Notes: a model not told the origin generated them from the sequence alone. A stretch of 19,577 bases of DNA from CAYWKL01 sp964459095 (GCA_964459095.1 CAYWKL010000017.1:1-19577), one strand, 5' to 3'; positions 1-7,604 are shown, counted from the first letter of the stretch. Program-made: numbers and translations.

Positions 1-1
1 T

Positions 2-379
2 ATAATACAACCTACTTTTGTAACTGATTATCCATATGAGATGAAGCCTTTGGCAAAAAAATCTGATAAGGATCCAAAAAAATCTGCAAGTTTTCAGCTT
101 TTAGCTTTTGGATATGAGCTTGTTAATGCATATAATGAGTTAAATGATCCTAAAGAACAAAAGGAGAGGTGGGTTGAGCAGATGGATCTGGCAAAAAGAG
201 GTTTAGAGGAACACCAGGTTTTAGATGAGGATTATATTAGAGCTCTAGAGTATGGGATGCCCCCAACAGCTGGCTGGGGAATGGGAATAGATAGATTAGT
301 TTCTCTTTTAACTAATCAACACTCTTTAAAGGATGTAATTTTATTTCCAACGCTAAAACCAGAAAAAAAGAGAAAATGA
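2..379 (+). CDS. lysS: Lysine--tRNA ligase (class II), C-terminal part, 5' end outside window
   Basis: This is the C-terminal end of class II lysyl-tRNA synthetase, which charges tRNA-Lys with lysine in the cytoplasm. The frame is open from base 2, so the gene begins upstream of the window. The first visible residues include PTFVTDYP followed by PLAKK, a characteristic LysRS active-site stretch. Next come ELNDPKEQKERW and the LysRS-typical DEDYIRALEYGMPPT. Class II motif 3 follows as GWGMGIDRL, whose arginine contacts ATP, and then DVILFPTLKP at the end. The stop is TGA, which argues against UGA recoding in this genome. The HD-hydrolase and serS genes follow on the same strand. Identification is firm; only the extent of the missing N-terminal anticodon-binding domain is unknown. 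Confidence 0.96.
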   Translation: MIQPTFVTDYPYEMKPLAKKSDKDPKKSASFQLLAFGYELVNAYNELNDPKEQKERWVEQMDLAKRGLEEHQVLDEDYIRALEYGMPPTAGWGMGIDRLVSLLTNQHSLKDVILFPTLKPEKKRK

Positions 380-384
380 AAGAA

Positions 385-415
385 TTGACAAAGCACTTTA
401 GCTTATGGATATAAC
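385..415 (+). promoter_or_regulatory. Candidate promoter for the HD-hydrolase/serS pair
   Basis: A perfect TTGACA lies at 385-390, just after the lysS stop. TATAAC, five of six matches to the -10 consensus, lies at 410-415. The 19-bp spacer is longer than ideal. Transcription would start near 421, at the beginning of the hairpin at 418-441. Confidence 0.4.
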
Positions 416-417
416 AA

Positions 418-441
418 GTATGATAGTCTAGTCTATCATAC
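418..441 (+). repeat. Perfect 9-bp inverted repeat (hairpin) between lysS and the HD gene
   Basis: GTATGATAG at 418-426 is exactly complementary to CTATCATAC at 433-441, with a 6-nt loop. No T-run follows, so it is not a standard intrinsic terminator. It would sit at the 5' end of a transcript from the TTGACA promoter at 385, or it could be an operator. Confidence 0.6.
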
Positions 442-463
442 CAAGATACTAAAGCATTAAATT

Positions 464-1060
464 ATGAAAAGAGATGAGGCCTATAACTTAATGACAGAGA
501 TGATTAAAAGTCCTAACCTTAGAAAGCATGGGTTGGCTGTTGAGGCAATAATGAGGGCCTTGTGTAACTACTTAAGACAAAAACATCACGATCGCGATAA
601 AAGTGTATTGGATAAGGAATTTGATGAAGAGGAGTGGGCAATTGTTGGACTTTTACATGACGGCGATTATGAATTAATAGAAAAAGACCCAACGCGTCAT
701 ACTTTAGTAACAGAAGAAAGGGTCCGACCCTTAGGCGCCAGCGAAAGAATTATTAATGGAATAAAAGCGCATCATGATGGGATAAAAGATTCAAGAGATA
801 ATTTACTGGAAAAGTCAGTTTATGCAGCAGATGAATTATCAGGTTTAATTACAGCTTGTGCTTTAGTTAGGCCAGACAAAAAGCTAGCATCAGTAACAAT
901 AGAGTCTGTAATGAAAAAGTTTCCCCAAAAATCCTTTGCAGCTGGGGCAAAAAGGGAACAAATTTTAGCTTGCGAAAAAGAGCTAAATATTCCTTTAGAA
1001 GAATTTATTGCAATTTCTTTAAAAGCTATGCAAGATATTCATGAAGAGTTAGGATTATAA
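464..1060 (+). CDS. HD-superfamily predicted hydrolase (COG2316 type)
   Basis: A 198-residue metal-dependent phosphohydrolase of the HD superfamily; its substrate is not known. The expected metal ligands are visible: H22 in LRKHGLAVEA, the H65-D66 pair in LLHDGDYE, and H103-H104-D105 in KAHHDG. The C-terminal half carries the COG2316 signatures DELSGLITACALVRP and MKKFPQKSFAAGAKRE. Length is close to the usual ~185-200 residues of this family. There is no good Shine-Dalgarno before the ATG. The stop is two bases before serS, so the two are probably co-transcribed. Family assignment is strong; biological role is open. Confidence 0.9.
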   Translation: MKRDEAYNLMTEMIKSPNLRKHGLAVEAIMRALCNYLRQKHHDRDKSVLDKEFDEEEWAIVGLLHDGDYELIEKDPTRHTLVTEERVRPLGASERIINGIKAHHDGIKDSRDNLLEKSVYAADELSGLITACALVRPDKKLASVTIESVMKKFPQKSFAAGAKREQILACEKELNIPLEEFIAISLKAMQDIHEELGL

Positions 1061-1062
1061 AT

Positions 1063-2343
1063 ATGTTAGATATTAATTTCATTAGAGAGAACAAAGATCT
1101 AGTAAATAAAGCAATTAAGAATAAAGGTATTGAGCTTGATTTAGATGAGCTTTTGCTTTTAGACGGCAAAAGAAGAGAGTTAATTTCTAAAGTTGAGGAT
1201 TTAAGAAGACAAAGAAATGAGGCAGCAGAAAAAAGGGATGTTGAAAAAGGAAGACAGATTAAAGAAAGCCTGGCTGTTTTAGAAAAAATCTTAAAAAAAG
1301 AAGAGGATAGATTTACTCATTTGATGCTTTTTGTCCCAAATATCCCTGCTCCTGATGCTCCTTTAGGCCCAAATGCTGAATCTAATAAAGAACTTTATAA
1401 ATGGGGAGAAATACCAAATTTTTCTTTTAAACCCAAAAGTCATGTTGAGCTCGGGAAAATTTTAGATATTGTTGATTTAGAACAGGGAGTAAAAGTTTCA
1501 GGTTTCCGCGGATATTATCTAAAAAATGAAGGAGCAATTTTACACCAAGCTGTTTTAAGATATGCCTTTGATAAAATCTTGGAGAGTGGATTTATCCCAA
1601 TGGTCCCCCCAACCCTTGTCCATGAAAAAGCATTAATTGGTTCGGGACATTTTCCTTTTGGTAAAGAGAATATTTATCAAATAGCCAATCCTGGAAAACT
1701 GGAAACTGGTGGGGAAATTAAAAACCCTCTATTTTTAACAGGTACTTCTGAGCCTTCTCTTTTAGCTTATTTCATGGATAAAATTTTAAAGGAGGAAGAT
1801 CTTCCGATTAAGGTTTGCGCCTTGACTCACTGCTTTAGGTCTGAGGTAGGAGATTACGGGAAAGATACAAAAGGCTTATATAGGATTCATGAGTTTGACA
1901 AAGTTGAGCAAGTCATAATTTGTAAAAACGATCTTTCTGAATCTGAGGATTTATTTAAAATGATGCAGACAATCTCTGAATTACTACTTAAGGAATTAAA
2001 CATTCCTTATCGTGTTGTTGACGTTTGTACTGGAGATATGGGTGCAGGAAAGTACAGAATGGTAGACACCGAGTCATGGATGCCGAGTCGAGGAAAATAC
2101 AGTGAAACTCACTCAAATTCCAATTTAACTGATTGGCAATCCAGAAGATTAAATATGAAGTTTAGGAAAAAAGACGGACAAGCTCTATATTGCTACACTC
2201 TAAATAATACTGTTATAGCTTCTCCTAGGATTTTAATTCCAATACTTGAACTAAATCAGAAAGAAGATGGCTCTTTAGTTATTCCAAAAGCTTTGGTTCC
2301 TTATGCAAATATAGAGGTAGTTTATCCTAAAAAATCTATCTAA
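1063..2343 (+). CDS. serS: Serine--tRNA ligase
   Basis: Seryl-tRNA synthetase, 426 residues, a normal bacterial length; it charges tRNA-Ser (and tRNA-Sec where present) in the cytoplasm. The N-terminal ~110 residues are charged and helical, the coiled-coil arm that grips the long variable arm of tRNA-Ser. Motif 1 lies around FIPMVPPTLV. The serine-pocket loop reads LTGTSEPSLLAYF. Motif 2 is CFRSEVGDYGKDTKGLYRIHEF (split here as CFRSEVGDYGKD then TKGLYRIHEF). Motif 3 reads TLNNTVIASPRILIPILE, keeping the arginine but differing from the textbook [20 protein letters not shown] pattern. It starts two bases after the HD gene and overlaps the convergent minus-strand gene by 4 bp at its stop. Confidence 0.97.
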   Translation: MLDINFIRENKDLVNKAIKNKGIELDLDELLLLDGKRRELISKVEDLRRQRNEAAEKRDVEKGRQIKESLAVLEKILKKEEDRFTHLMLFVPNIPAPDAPLGPNAESNKELYKWGEIPNFSFKPKSHVELGKILDIVDLEQGVKVSGFRGYYLKNEGAILHQAVLRYAFDKILESGFIPMVPPTLVHEKALIGSGHFPFGKENIYQIANPGKLETGGEIKNPLFLTGTSEPSLLAYFMDKILKEEDLPIKVCALTHCFRSEVGDYGKDTKGLYRIHEFDKVEQVIICKNDLSESEDLFKMMQTISELLLKELNIPYRVVDVCTGDMGAGKYRMVDTESWMPSRGKYSETHSNSNLTDWQSRRLNMKFRKKDGQALYCYTLNNTVIASPRILIPILELNQKEDGSLVIPKALVPYANIEVVYPKKSI

Positions 2344-3326
2344 TTGGAACCTCCTGAGGTTGTTGCTTGAGCTTGTCTTTGTTTTATTAAATCAGCAGCA
2401 GAAGTTGCATTTTGGAAAACTTCAGAATCTGTAGGTTCTCCTGCTAAAGACCCAAAATCACCTGATCCCTCACTAACAGACTGGGTATCAGAAGGAGATG
2501 GTGTAGGAGTAGCCTGAACTTCTGGTGTTTGTGCTGGCACAGGAGCTGGAGAAGCAGGCTGCTTAGGGGTTTGTCCTATACCTAAAATAAAATATGCAGA
2601 AGCGCCAGCCACTATTAAAGAAACAAAAAGTGCTCCAATTATTGCAATTAATGGCAAACTTTTCTTATGCTCAGCAGTTATAGCAGTTGGCTCTGAGGCA
2701 TTCCCTGAAACTACTAAAGTATCTGTGTTTGCAACAGGAGGAGTGTAGACATTGTTTTGTTCATGGTTTTGTCCATTTGTATTTGCAGTTAGCTGAGATA
2801 AATCTGTTGGCGCAGCTTCTTCAGTTTGAGATTCAGGCGCTTGTGCTAAAGAAGCATTGTTCTGAAAAGGTGAATAACTACTTACAGCGCCTTCAGTTGA
2901 TGCAAAATGGGGGATACCTTGACTATCTGTTGGGATAGAACCTGCAGGAAGATTACCCTGAGACTCACCAGAGACAGGTTGGGTTGTTTGCGCAGGAGGT
3001 GCATTAAAATTTGCGCCGCTTAACTGATCAGACATACCTCCAGCTTGAGTTTGTTCCTGGGGGGTTTGTGGAGCAATTGGTGACTCCTGAGGTGAAGTTT
3101 GAGGTTCTTGTTGAGTAGGTTGGGAAGTTTCCCATGGGCTGGGAGGTAGGCTAGCATTTTGTGTTGAGAGATCAGGTTGAACTGGTGGAGCTTGATCAGC
3201 AACCGTGGAAGCTGATGCAAAATCTGTTGCCGGAGCTGTAGGAAGAGAACCCTGATCCAAAGGAGTATCAGGAGTTATAGGCGCATTATTTACATTTGGG
3301 TCGTTGGGATTTGAATTATCATCCAT
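2340..3326 (-). CDS. Pro/Gln-rich single-span membrane protein of unknown function
   Basis: A 328-residue protein not recognised as a known family. Residues 1-~215 are low-complexity, rich in Pro, Gln, Ser, Thr and Ala, and probably disordered. A single hydrophobic segment follows at about residues 224-250 (LPLIAIIGALFVSLIVAG onward), preceded by HKKS. The tail is again Pro/Thr/Ser-rich and ends SAADLIKQRQAQATTSGGSN. With lysines just before the span, the long N-terminal part is likely cytoplasmic and the ~78-residue tail external. The stop (TAG) overlaps the serS stop by 4 bp, tail to tail. It has its own promoter at 3342-3370. The reading frame is credible, but the function cannot be inferred. 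Confidence 0.8.
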   Translation of the reverse strand: MDDNSNPNDPNVNNAPITPDTPLDQGSLPTAPATDFASASTVADQAPPVQPDLSTQNASLPPSPWETSQPTQQEPQTSPQESPIAPQTPQEQTQAGGMSDQLSGANFNAPPAQTTQPVSGESQGNLPAGSIPTDSQGIPHFASTEGAVSSYSPFQNNASLAQAPESQTEEAAPTDLSQLTANTNGQNHEQNNVYTPPVANTDTLVVSGNASEPTAITAEHKKSLPLIAIIGALFVSLIVAGASAYFILGIGQTPKQPASPAPVPAQTPEVQATPTPSPSDTQSVSEGSGDFGSLAGEPTDSEVFQNATSAADLIKQRQAQATTSGGSN

Positions 3327-3341
3327 AGGCGGACCAATTTA

Positions 3342-3370
3342 AGTGTAATAGAGTGGGTGTTCAGTGTCAA
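3342..3370 (-). promoter_or_regulatory. Sigma70-type promoter for the Pro/Gln-rich membrane protein
   Basis: On the minus strand a perfect TTGACA (plus 3365-3370) is followed by exactly 17 bp and then TACACT (plus 3342-3347), a 4/6 -10 match. The start point would fall near 3335, giving a leader of only 8-9 nt before the ATG at 3326. No Shine-Dalgarno is visible. It lies back-to-back with the secA promoter in an 86-bp divergent intergenic region. Confidence 0.65.
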
Positions 3371-3396
3371 TCTGGCTAGCACTTGAGGCTCTTAAC

Positions 3397-3412
3397 TGCT
3401 ATAATTTAGCGA
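3397..3412 (+). promoter_or_regulatory. Extended -10 promoter of secA, apparently leaderless
   Basis: TGC-TATAAT at 3397-3405 is a perfect extended -10 element. The secA ATG at 3413 lies 7 bases beyond the hexamer, exactly where transcription should begin, so the mRNA would be leaderless. No Shine-Dalgarno precedes the ATG. Confidence 0.7.
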
Positions 3413-6163
3413 ATGTTTAATATTCTAAATAAGTTTCTTGATTCAAACACAAGGCAACTTGATAAATACTCAAAAATTGTTCAAGAGGTTAATTCGCTGG
3501 AGCCAAAAGTTCAAAAGCTCACAGATAAACAAATTCTTGGTAAATCAGAAGACTTAAAAGAAAGATATGAAAAAGGTGAAGGTTTAGATAGTCTTTTACC
3601 TGAGGCTTTTGCTCTAACTCGTGAGGCATCAGTTAGAACTAACAAACAAAGGCATTTTGATGTTCAACTTAAAGCTGCCCTAGCTTTACATGAGGGAAAA
3701 ATAGCTGAGCAAAAAACAGGGGAAGGGAAAACTCTTTCAGCAACCCCTGCTATTTTTTTAAACTCCTTAACTAAAAAAGGTGTGCATGTAGTTACAGTTA
3801 ATGATTATTTAGCTCGTAGAGATGCTGGCTGGATGGGGCCAATTTTTCATTTACTTGGGGCAAGCGTTGGAGTAATTATCCATGATAAAGCTTTTATTTA
3901 TGACCCAAAATATTCTGAACAGCATGTAACTGATAAAAGATTAAAACACTTAAGGCCAGTTGAAAGAAAGGAAACTTACAGCGCTGATATAACATATGGG
4001 ACAAACAATGAGTTTGGTTTTGATTATCTGCGTGACAATATGGCTTTGTCTTTGGAAAATCAGGTTCAGCGAGGGCATTATTTTGCAATAGTTGATGAGG
4101 TGGATTCAATTTTGATTGATGAAGCAAGAACCCCATTAATAATCTCAGCTCCGGCACAGGAGCCCACCCAAAAATATATTGAGTTTTCAAAACTTATAGA
4201 TAAATTATCTGCGGATACAGATTATGTTATAGATGAAAAACTTCGCACAGCTCACTTAACAGAACACGGAACTATAAAAATAGAAAAAATGCTCGGTGTT
4301 GATAATCTTTATGAAAAAGATTTTTCAACTTTGCACCACATTGAAGAGGCTTTAAAAGCAAGAACCTTATTCCAAAAAGATAAAGATTATGTAGTTAGGG
4401 ATGGGGAAGTAGTAATTGTTGATGAATTTACAGGGAGATTAATGCCAGGTCGTCGTTATTCAGAAGGCCTGCATCAAGCAATTGAGGCAAAAGAAGGTGT
4501 TCCAATCCAACAGGAATCTAAAACTTTAGCTACTATATCTTTTCAAAACTATTTTAGGATGTATGAGAAACTTTCAGGGATGACAGGAACTGCTGCAACA
4601 GAGGCTGAAGAATTTTTCAAAATCTACAAACTTGAAGTTATAGTAGTTCCAACTAATAAAGAAATGATAAGAAAAGATACTGCCGATGCAATTTATAAAA
4701 CACAAAAAGCAAAATACACTGCTGTTGCTGAGGAGATAGAGAAAATTCACAAAACAGGACAGCCGGTTCTAGTTGGAACCACTTCAATTGAAAAAAATGA
4801 ATTTTTATCTGAGCTTCTAAAAAGAAAAGGAATATCCCACCTCCTTTTAAATGCAAAAAATCACGAAAAAGAAGCAGAGATCATTGCAGATGCAGGTCAA
4901 AAAGCTGCTGTGACAGTAGCTACAAACCTGGCTGGCCGTGGAGTCGATATTCAGCTTGGAAAAGGAGTTACAGAACTTGGTGGACTTTATGTTGTAGGGA
5001 CTGAAAGACATGAAGCAAGGCGTATTGATAACCAGCTTCGAGGTAGGTCAGGCCGTCAGGGAGACCCAGGCGCTTCTAAATTCTTTGTGTCTTTAGAGGA
5101 TGATTTGATGAGGATTTTTGGTGGAGAACAAGTTGCAAAAGTTATGAACTTTTTAAAAATGCCTGAGGATATGCCAATTGAGCACGGTTTAGTTTCAAAA
5201 GCCATAGAGGGGGCACAAAAGAAAGTTGAAGGTCACAACTTTGATATAAGAAAACACACTGTTGAATATGATGATGTAATGAACCAGCAGCGACAAATTA
5301 TTTATGGGGTAAGAAAACAGATTCTAGAAGCAGCTTCTGGAGAAAAAGATGCAAGACAAACCTTAAATGAAGATATTCTAGGAAAAGTTGAGAAAGAAAT
5401 TCAAGAAATAGTTTCTGCAAATACTGCTGAAGGTGTTGATTCCAAAAAAATAATAGAAGAATTTTCAACAATTATCCCATTTGATCCGGGAAGTATAAAG
5501 GATTTGGAGATAAAGGTAGGCAATCTTTCCTCAGTGGATGAGATAACAAAACTTTTAGTAAAAATCTCAAAGGATTTATATGAGGGTAGAGAAAAAGAAA
5601 TAGGTTCTGATATTACAAGACAAATGGAGGTGTTTGTTTACTTAAATACTATTGATACTTTATGGATTGAGCATTTAGATACAATGGATGATTTAAGAGC
5701 TGGGATTGGTCTTCGTGGTTATGCACAAAGAGATCCTTTAATTGAATATAAAAAAGAAGGTTATGAGCTTTTTGAAAAACTCATGGGAATGATAGATTCA
5801 GAAGTGGTTCATCGGATTTATAAAGTTGCTGTTGAGCACCGGCATGCACCAAGGGTGGCTCCTGTAGTCCCTGTTACAGACACCGTAGAAGAACATGTTG
5901 AGGCTTTGGATGAAAAAGCGCTTTTAGAAGGTGTTGGGCAACTTATGCCTTCAGTTCCAGAGGTACAACACGATGATAAGGGAGATGTTGAGATTGGAAC
6001 AGGTCCAACAAAGGTAACAATTGAGCGAAATGGGGAAGTAGTAGCCCAGGAAACTTACGGTGGTGGAGGACAGTTAATTAAGCCACATGGAAAAGTAGGC
6101 AGGAATGATCCATGCTGGTGTGGATCAGGGAAAAAATATAAAAAATGCCATTATCCAAATTAA
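3413..6163 (+). CDS. secA: Protein translocase ATPase SecA
   Basis: SecA, 916 residues, the cytoplasmic ATPase motor that pushes preproteins through SecYEG. The N-terminal helicase domain begins with the usual FNILNKFLDSNTRQL region. Walker A is QKTGEGKT near residues 100-107 and the DEAD-like box is VDEVDSILIDEARTP near 227-240. The second helicase domain carries TNLAGRGVDIQLG and ERHEARRIDNQLRGRSGRQG. The scaffold segment contains HTVEYDDVMNQQR. The C-terminus is a complete SEC-C zinc finger with C901, C903, C912 and H913 (CWCGSG...KKCHYPN). Initiation appears leaderless. The last codons form the start of a 67-bp repeat found again at 8754, where a remnant coding FKKCHYPN and a stop is seen. 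Confidence 0.98.
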   Translation: MFNILNKFLDSNTRQLDKYSKIVQEVNSLEPKVQKLTDKQILGKSEDLKERYEKGEGLDSLLPEAFALTREASVRTNKQRHFDVQLKAALALHEGKIAEQKTGEGKTLSATPAIFLNSLTKKGVHVVTVNDYLARRDAGWMGPIFHLLGASVGVIIHDKAFIYDPKYSEQHVTDKRLKHLRPVERKETYSADITYGTNNEFGFDYLRDNMALSLENQVQRGHYFAIVDEVDSILIDEARTPLIISAPAQEPTQKYIEFSKLIDKLSADTDYVIDEKLRTAHLTEHGTIKIEKMLGVDNLYEKDFSTLHHIEEALKARTLFQKDKDYVVRDGEVVIVDEFTGRLMPGRRYSEGLHQAIEAKEGVPIQQESKTLATISFQNYFRMYEKLSGMTGTAATEAEEFFKIYKLEVIVVPTNKEMIRKDTADAIYKTQKAKYTAVAEEIEKIHKTGQPVLVGTTSIEKNEFLSELLKRKGISHLLLNAKNHEKEAEIIADAGQKAAVTVATNLAGRGVDIQLGKGVTELGGLYVVGTERHEARRIDNQLRGRSGRQGDPGASKFFVSLEDDLMRIFGGEQVAKVMNFLKMPEDMPIEHGLVSKAIEGAQKKVEGHNFDIRKHTVEYDDVMNQQRQIIYGVRKQILEAASGEKDARQTLNEDILGKVEKEIQEIVSANTAEGVDSKKIIEEFSTIIPFDPGSIKDLEIKVGNLSSVDEITKLLVKISKDLYEGREKEIGSDITRQMEVFVYLNTIDTLWIEHLDTMDDLRAGIGLRGYAQRDPLIEYKKEGYELFEKLMGMIDSEVVHRIYKVAVEHRHAPRVAPVVPVTDTVEEHVEALDEKALLEGVGQLMPSVPEVQHDDKGDVEIGTGPTKVTIERNGEVVAQETYGGGGQLIKPHGKVGRNDPCWCGSGKKYKKCHYPN

Positions 6164-6215
6164 ATCCCTAGGTGTCAACGTAATCCACCTCCCAGGTGTA
6201 CTTCTAAAATTTATC
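6149..6215 (+). repeat. 67-bp direct repeat, left copy (candidate attachment site at secA 3' end)
   Basis: Matches 8754-8820 at 64 of 67 positions, with mismatches at 6154, 6168 and 6169. The last 46 bases (6170-6215) are identical. The repeat begins in the HYPN-stop codons of secA and runs into non-coding DNA. The identical core holds AGGTG (6170-6174), CACCT (6186-6190) and AGGTG (6194-6198), so CACCTCCCAGGTG is a perfect short inverted repeat and a larger alternative hairpin is also possible. No T-run follows, so it is a poor intrinsic terminator. Confidence 0.9.
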
Positions 6216-6225
6216 AAATTGATAA
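6211..6225. promoter_or_regulatory. Perfect 15-bp palindrome, candidate operator of the RHH/FtsK-gamma gene
   Basis: TTATCAA-A-TTGATAA is a perfect dyad with a single central A. It straddles the inner edge of the left repeat: the first five bases belong to the repeat and the rest to the islet. It lies 50 bp before the start of the gene that encodes a predicted ribbon-helix-helix DNA-binding domain, so autoregulation is a reasonable guess. The right repeat continues with only an imperfect ATCA...TGAT version. Confidence 0.45.
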
Positions 6226-6275
6226 GTTGTCCCAAGAAATTGAAGCAACCATTAAAACAAACAACTGGAATGCAT

Positions 6276-6548
6276 ATGCCAAAAATAACAATTAATTTAA
6301 AAGCTAAGACCCTAAAGGCAGTTCAGAACCATGCCAATGAAACTAATCAATTGCTCGACAAAGTAATTGAGGAAGCTATCGAAAGCTTATTGGATCCAGG
6401 ATATGAGATTGGATTAGATGAATTGATGTTAAAAGCTAAAGAGGTTAATGATAAATATGAACAAGTATCTGCAGCTTTGCTCCAGAGAGAGCTTAAAATT
6501 GGATATGCAAGAGCAAAAAGAATACTCAATAATCTTGGAAAACAATAA
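6276..6548 (+). CDS. Small DNA-binding protein: ribbon-helix-helix-like N-terminus plus FtsK gamma winged-helix domain
   Basis: A ~90-residue protein. The reading frame extends further upstream, but that part only reads the secA tail and the repeat; the likely start is the ATG at 6276, or the in-frame ATG at 6270. Residues ~1-40 (PKITINLKAKTLKAVQNHA and a following helix) resemble a ribbon-helix-helix DNA-binding fold. Residues ~47-88 match the FtsK gamma winged helix, with DELMLKAKEV, then VSAALLQRELKIGYARAKRI and LNNL. In FtsK this domain binds KOPS DNA and activates XerD at dif. Here it stands alone with no motor. The position homologous to the conserved Asn of GYNRAARI is Ala. The gamma assignment is strong, the RHH assignment moderate, the role unknown. 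It is the first gene of the islet. Confidence 0.8.
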   Translation: MPKITINLKAKTLKAVQNHANETNQLLDKVIEEAIESLLDPGYEIGLDELMLKAKEVNDKYEQVSAALLQRELKIGYARAKRILNNLGKQ

Positions 6549-6563
6549 ATTTATCCCCTATAG

Positions 6564-6578
6564 TGCTATACTTTAGGC
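6564..6578 (+). promoter_or_regulatory. Extended -10 promoter, apparently leaderless, for the THUMP methyltransferase
   Basis: TGC-TATACT at 6564-6572 ends six bases before the ATG at 6579. It closely resembles the secA element (TGC-TATAAT, then TTAG and the ATG). No Shine-Dalgarno is present, so the transcript of the methyltransferase/erm pair is probably leaderless. Confidence 0.6.
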
Positions 6579-7604
6579 ATGAAAACTTATTTTTCAACCT
6601 TTATTACTGGCTTTGATAAGGTAGTCGAGCAAGCATTAAAAAAAACATTGAAAGATGTAAGCATAGAAATGCTTGCTGATGGTCTAGTGATTTATAAAAC
6701 AAATGCTTTTCCAGAAGAGATTAAAAAGATCAGATTTTTTAACAATAGCTTTTCATTGCTAACACAACTAGAAAATATTGATTCAAACTTGCCAAATCCT
6801 TTTATCAAACAAGTTATGAGAGATCCAACGTTAGACAAGATGATTTCACCTCATTTAACTAAAAAAATAACTTTTAGAGTTATTGTATCCAAAGAAAATG
6901 AGTTAATAAAAATCCACAGCGAGATAATGAAAAAATTAGAAGATAGATTGTCTCAAATAAAAGATCTGTCACTTAATAGAGCCAATCCAGAAGTAGAACT
7001 ATGGTTTATACTTAGACGAGAAGGTTTAGGTTTGTTTGGGTTAAGATTGACTAAACATGGCAACTACGAGAAGACTCTTCAGAAAGGGGAACTAAGACCA
7101 GAGTTAGCAAATATTTTATGTCTGCTTTCTGAACCACAAACTGATGATATTTTTCTCGATCCCCTTAGTGGTTCTGGATCAATCCCAATAGAAAGGGCAA
7201 AGAGTTTTTCTTATAAACAAATTCTAACTGGGGATATTGATCCAACAATAGTAAATAATCTTAGAACAAAAACCAGTAAATTGAATAAAAACATAACTGT
7301 TGGACGTTGGGACGCTACAAACCTTAAGACTTTTAGAGAAAACTCTGTCGATAAAATTGTTACTGATCCACCGTGGGGATTACATTCGGGAATTCATTTG
7401 AATCTACCAGTATTCTACTCAAACATATTTAATGAATTTCAGAGAGTTCTAAAACCAGGAGGCATGTTGGTAATTCTTGTTGCCAAAAAAGAATTGTTAG
7501 AGAACGTATTAAAATATCACAAAAATTTCAGGCTGCTGGAGGTTTACACAACTCTAGTTAATGGTCAAAAGGCTGCTGTATATAAAATTAAAAAAAATGA
7601 ATAA
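6579..7604 (+). CDS. THUMP-type SAM-dependent RNA guanine-N2 methyltransferase-like protein
   Basis: A 341-residue methyltransferase of the RlmK/RlmL/Trm14 (UPF0020) group. The first ~160 residues (starting YFSTFITGFDKVVEQALKK) look like the ferredoxin-like plus THUMP RNA-binding region of RlmL/Trm14 proteins. The Rossmann methyltransferase domain follows: the SAM-binding loop is LDPLSGSGSIPIERA around D194, then a GDID acidic strand, and the catalytic TDPPWG at residues 262-267, the (N/D)PPY/W motif for amino-group methylation. Family members make m2G in 23S rRNA or tRNA. The exact substrate cannot be read from the sequence. Its 3' end overlaps the erm start by 8 bp, so the two are translationally coupled and may both act on the ribosome. 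Confidence 0.85.
   Translation: MKTYFSTFITGFDKVVEQALKKTLKDVSIEMLADGLVIYKTNAFPEEIKKIRFFNNSFSLLTQLENIDSNLPNPFIKQVMRDPTLDKMISPHLTKKITFRVIVSKENELIKIHSEIMKKLEDRLSQIKDLSLNRANPEVELWFILRREGLGLFGLRLTKHGNYEKTLQKGELRPELANILCLLSEPQTDDIFLDPLSGSGSIPIERAKSFSYKQILTGDIDPTIVNNLRTKTSKLNKNITVGRWDATNLKTFRENSVDKIVTDPPWGLHSGIHLNLPVFYSNIFNEFQRVLKPGGMLVILVAKKELLENVLKYHKNFRLLEVYTTLVNGQKAAVYKIKKNE

Noticed and set aside
2687..2938. Plus-strand frame opposite the Pro/Gln-rich membrane protein
   Set aside because: It is a Leu/Gln-rich antisense reading of a low-complexity gene, with no start signals or recognisable domain.
6149..6215. 67-bp repeats as XerCD dif sites
   Set aside because: I could not align a 28-bp dif-like arm-spacer-arm sequence to the repeat. 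Only short AGGTG/CACCT arms are seen, so Xer use stays a hypothesis based on the FtsK-gamma gene.
6105..6269. Upstream extension of the RHH/FtsK-gamma reading frame
   Set aside because: It only reads the secA tail and the repeat in another frame. Family-like sequence begins after the ATGs at 6270/6276.
7561..7596. Upstream in-frame ATG for erm
   Set aside because: The 12 extra codons lie wholly within the methyltransferase gene. The conserved N-terminus starts just after the ATG at 7597, which gives a normal short overlap.
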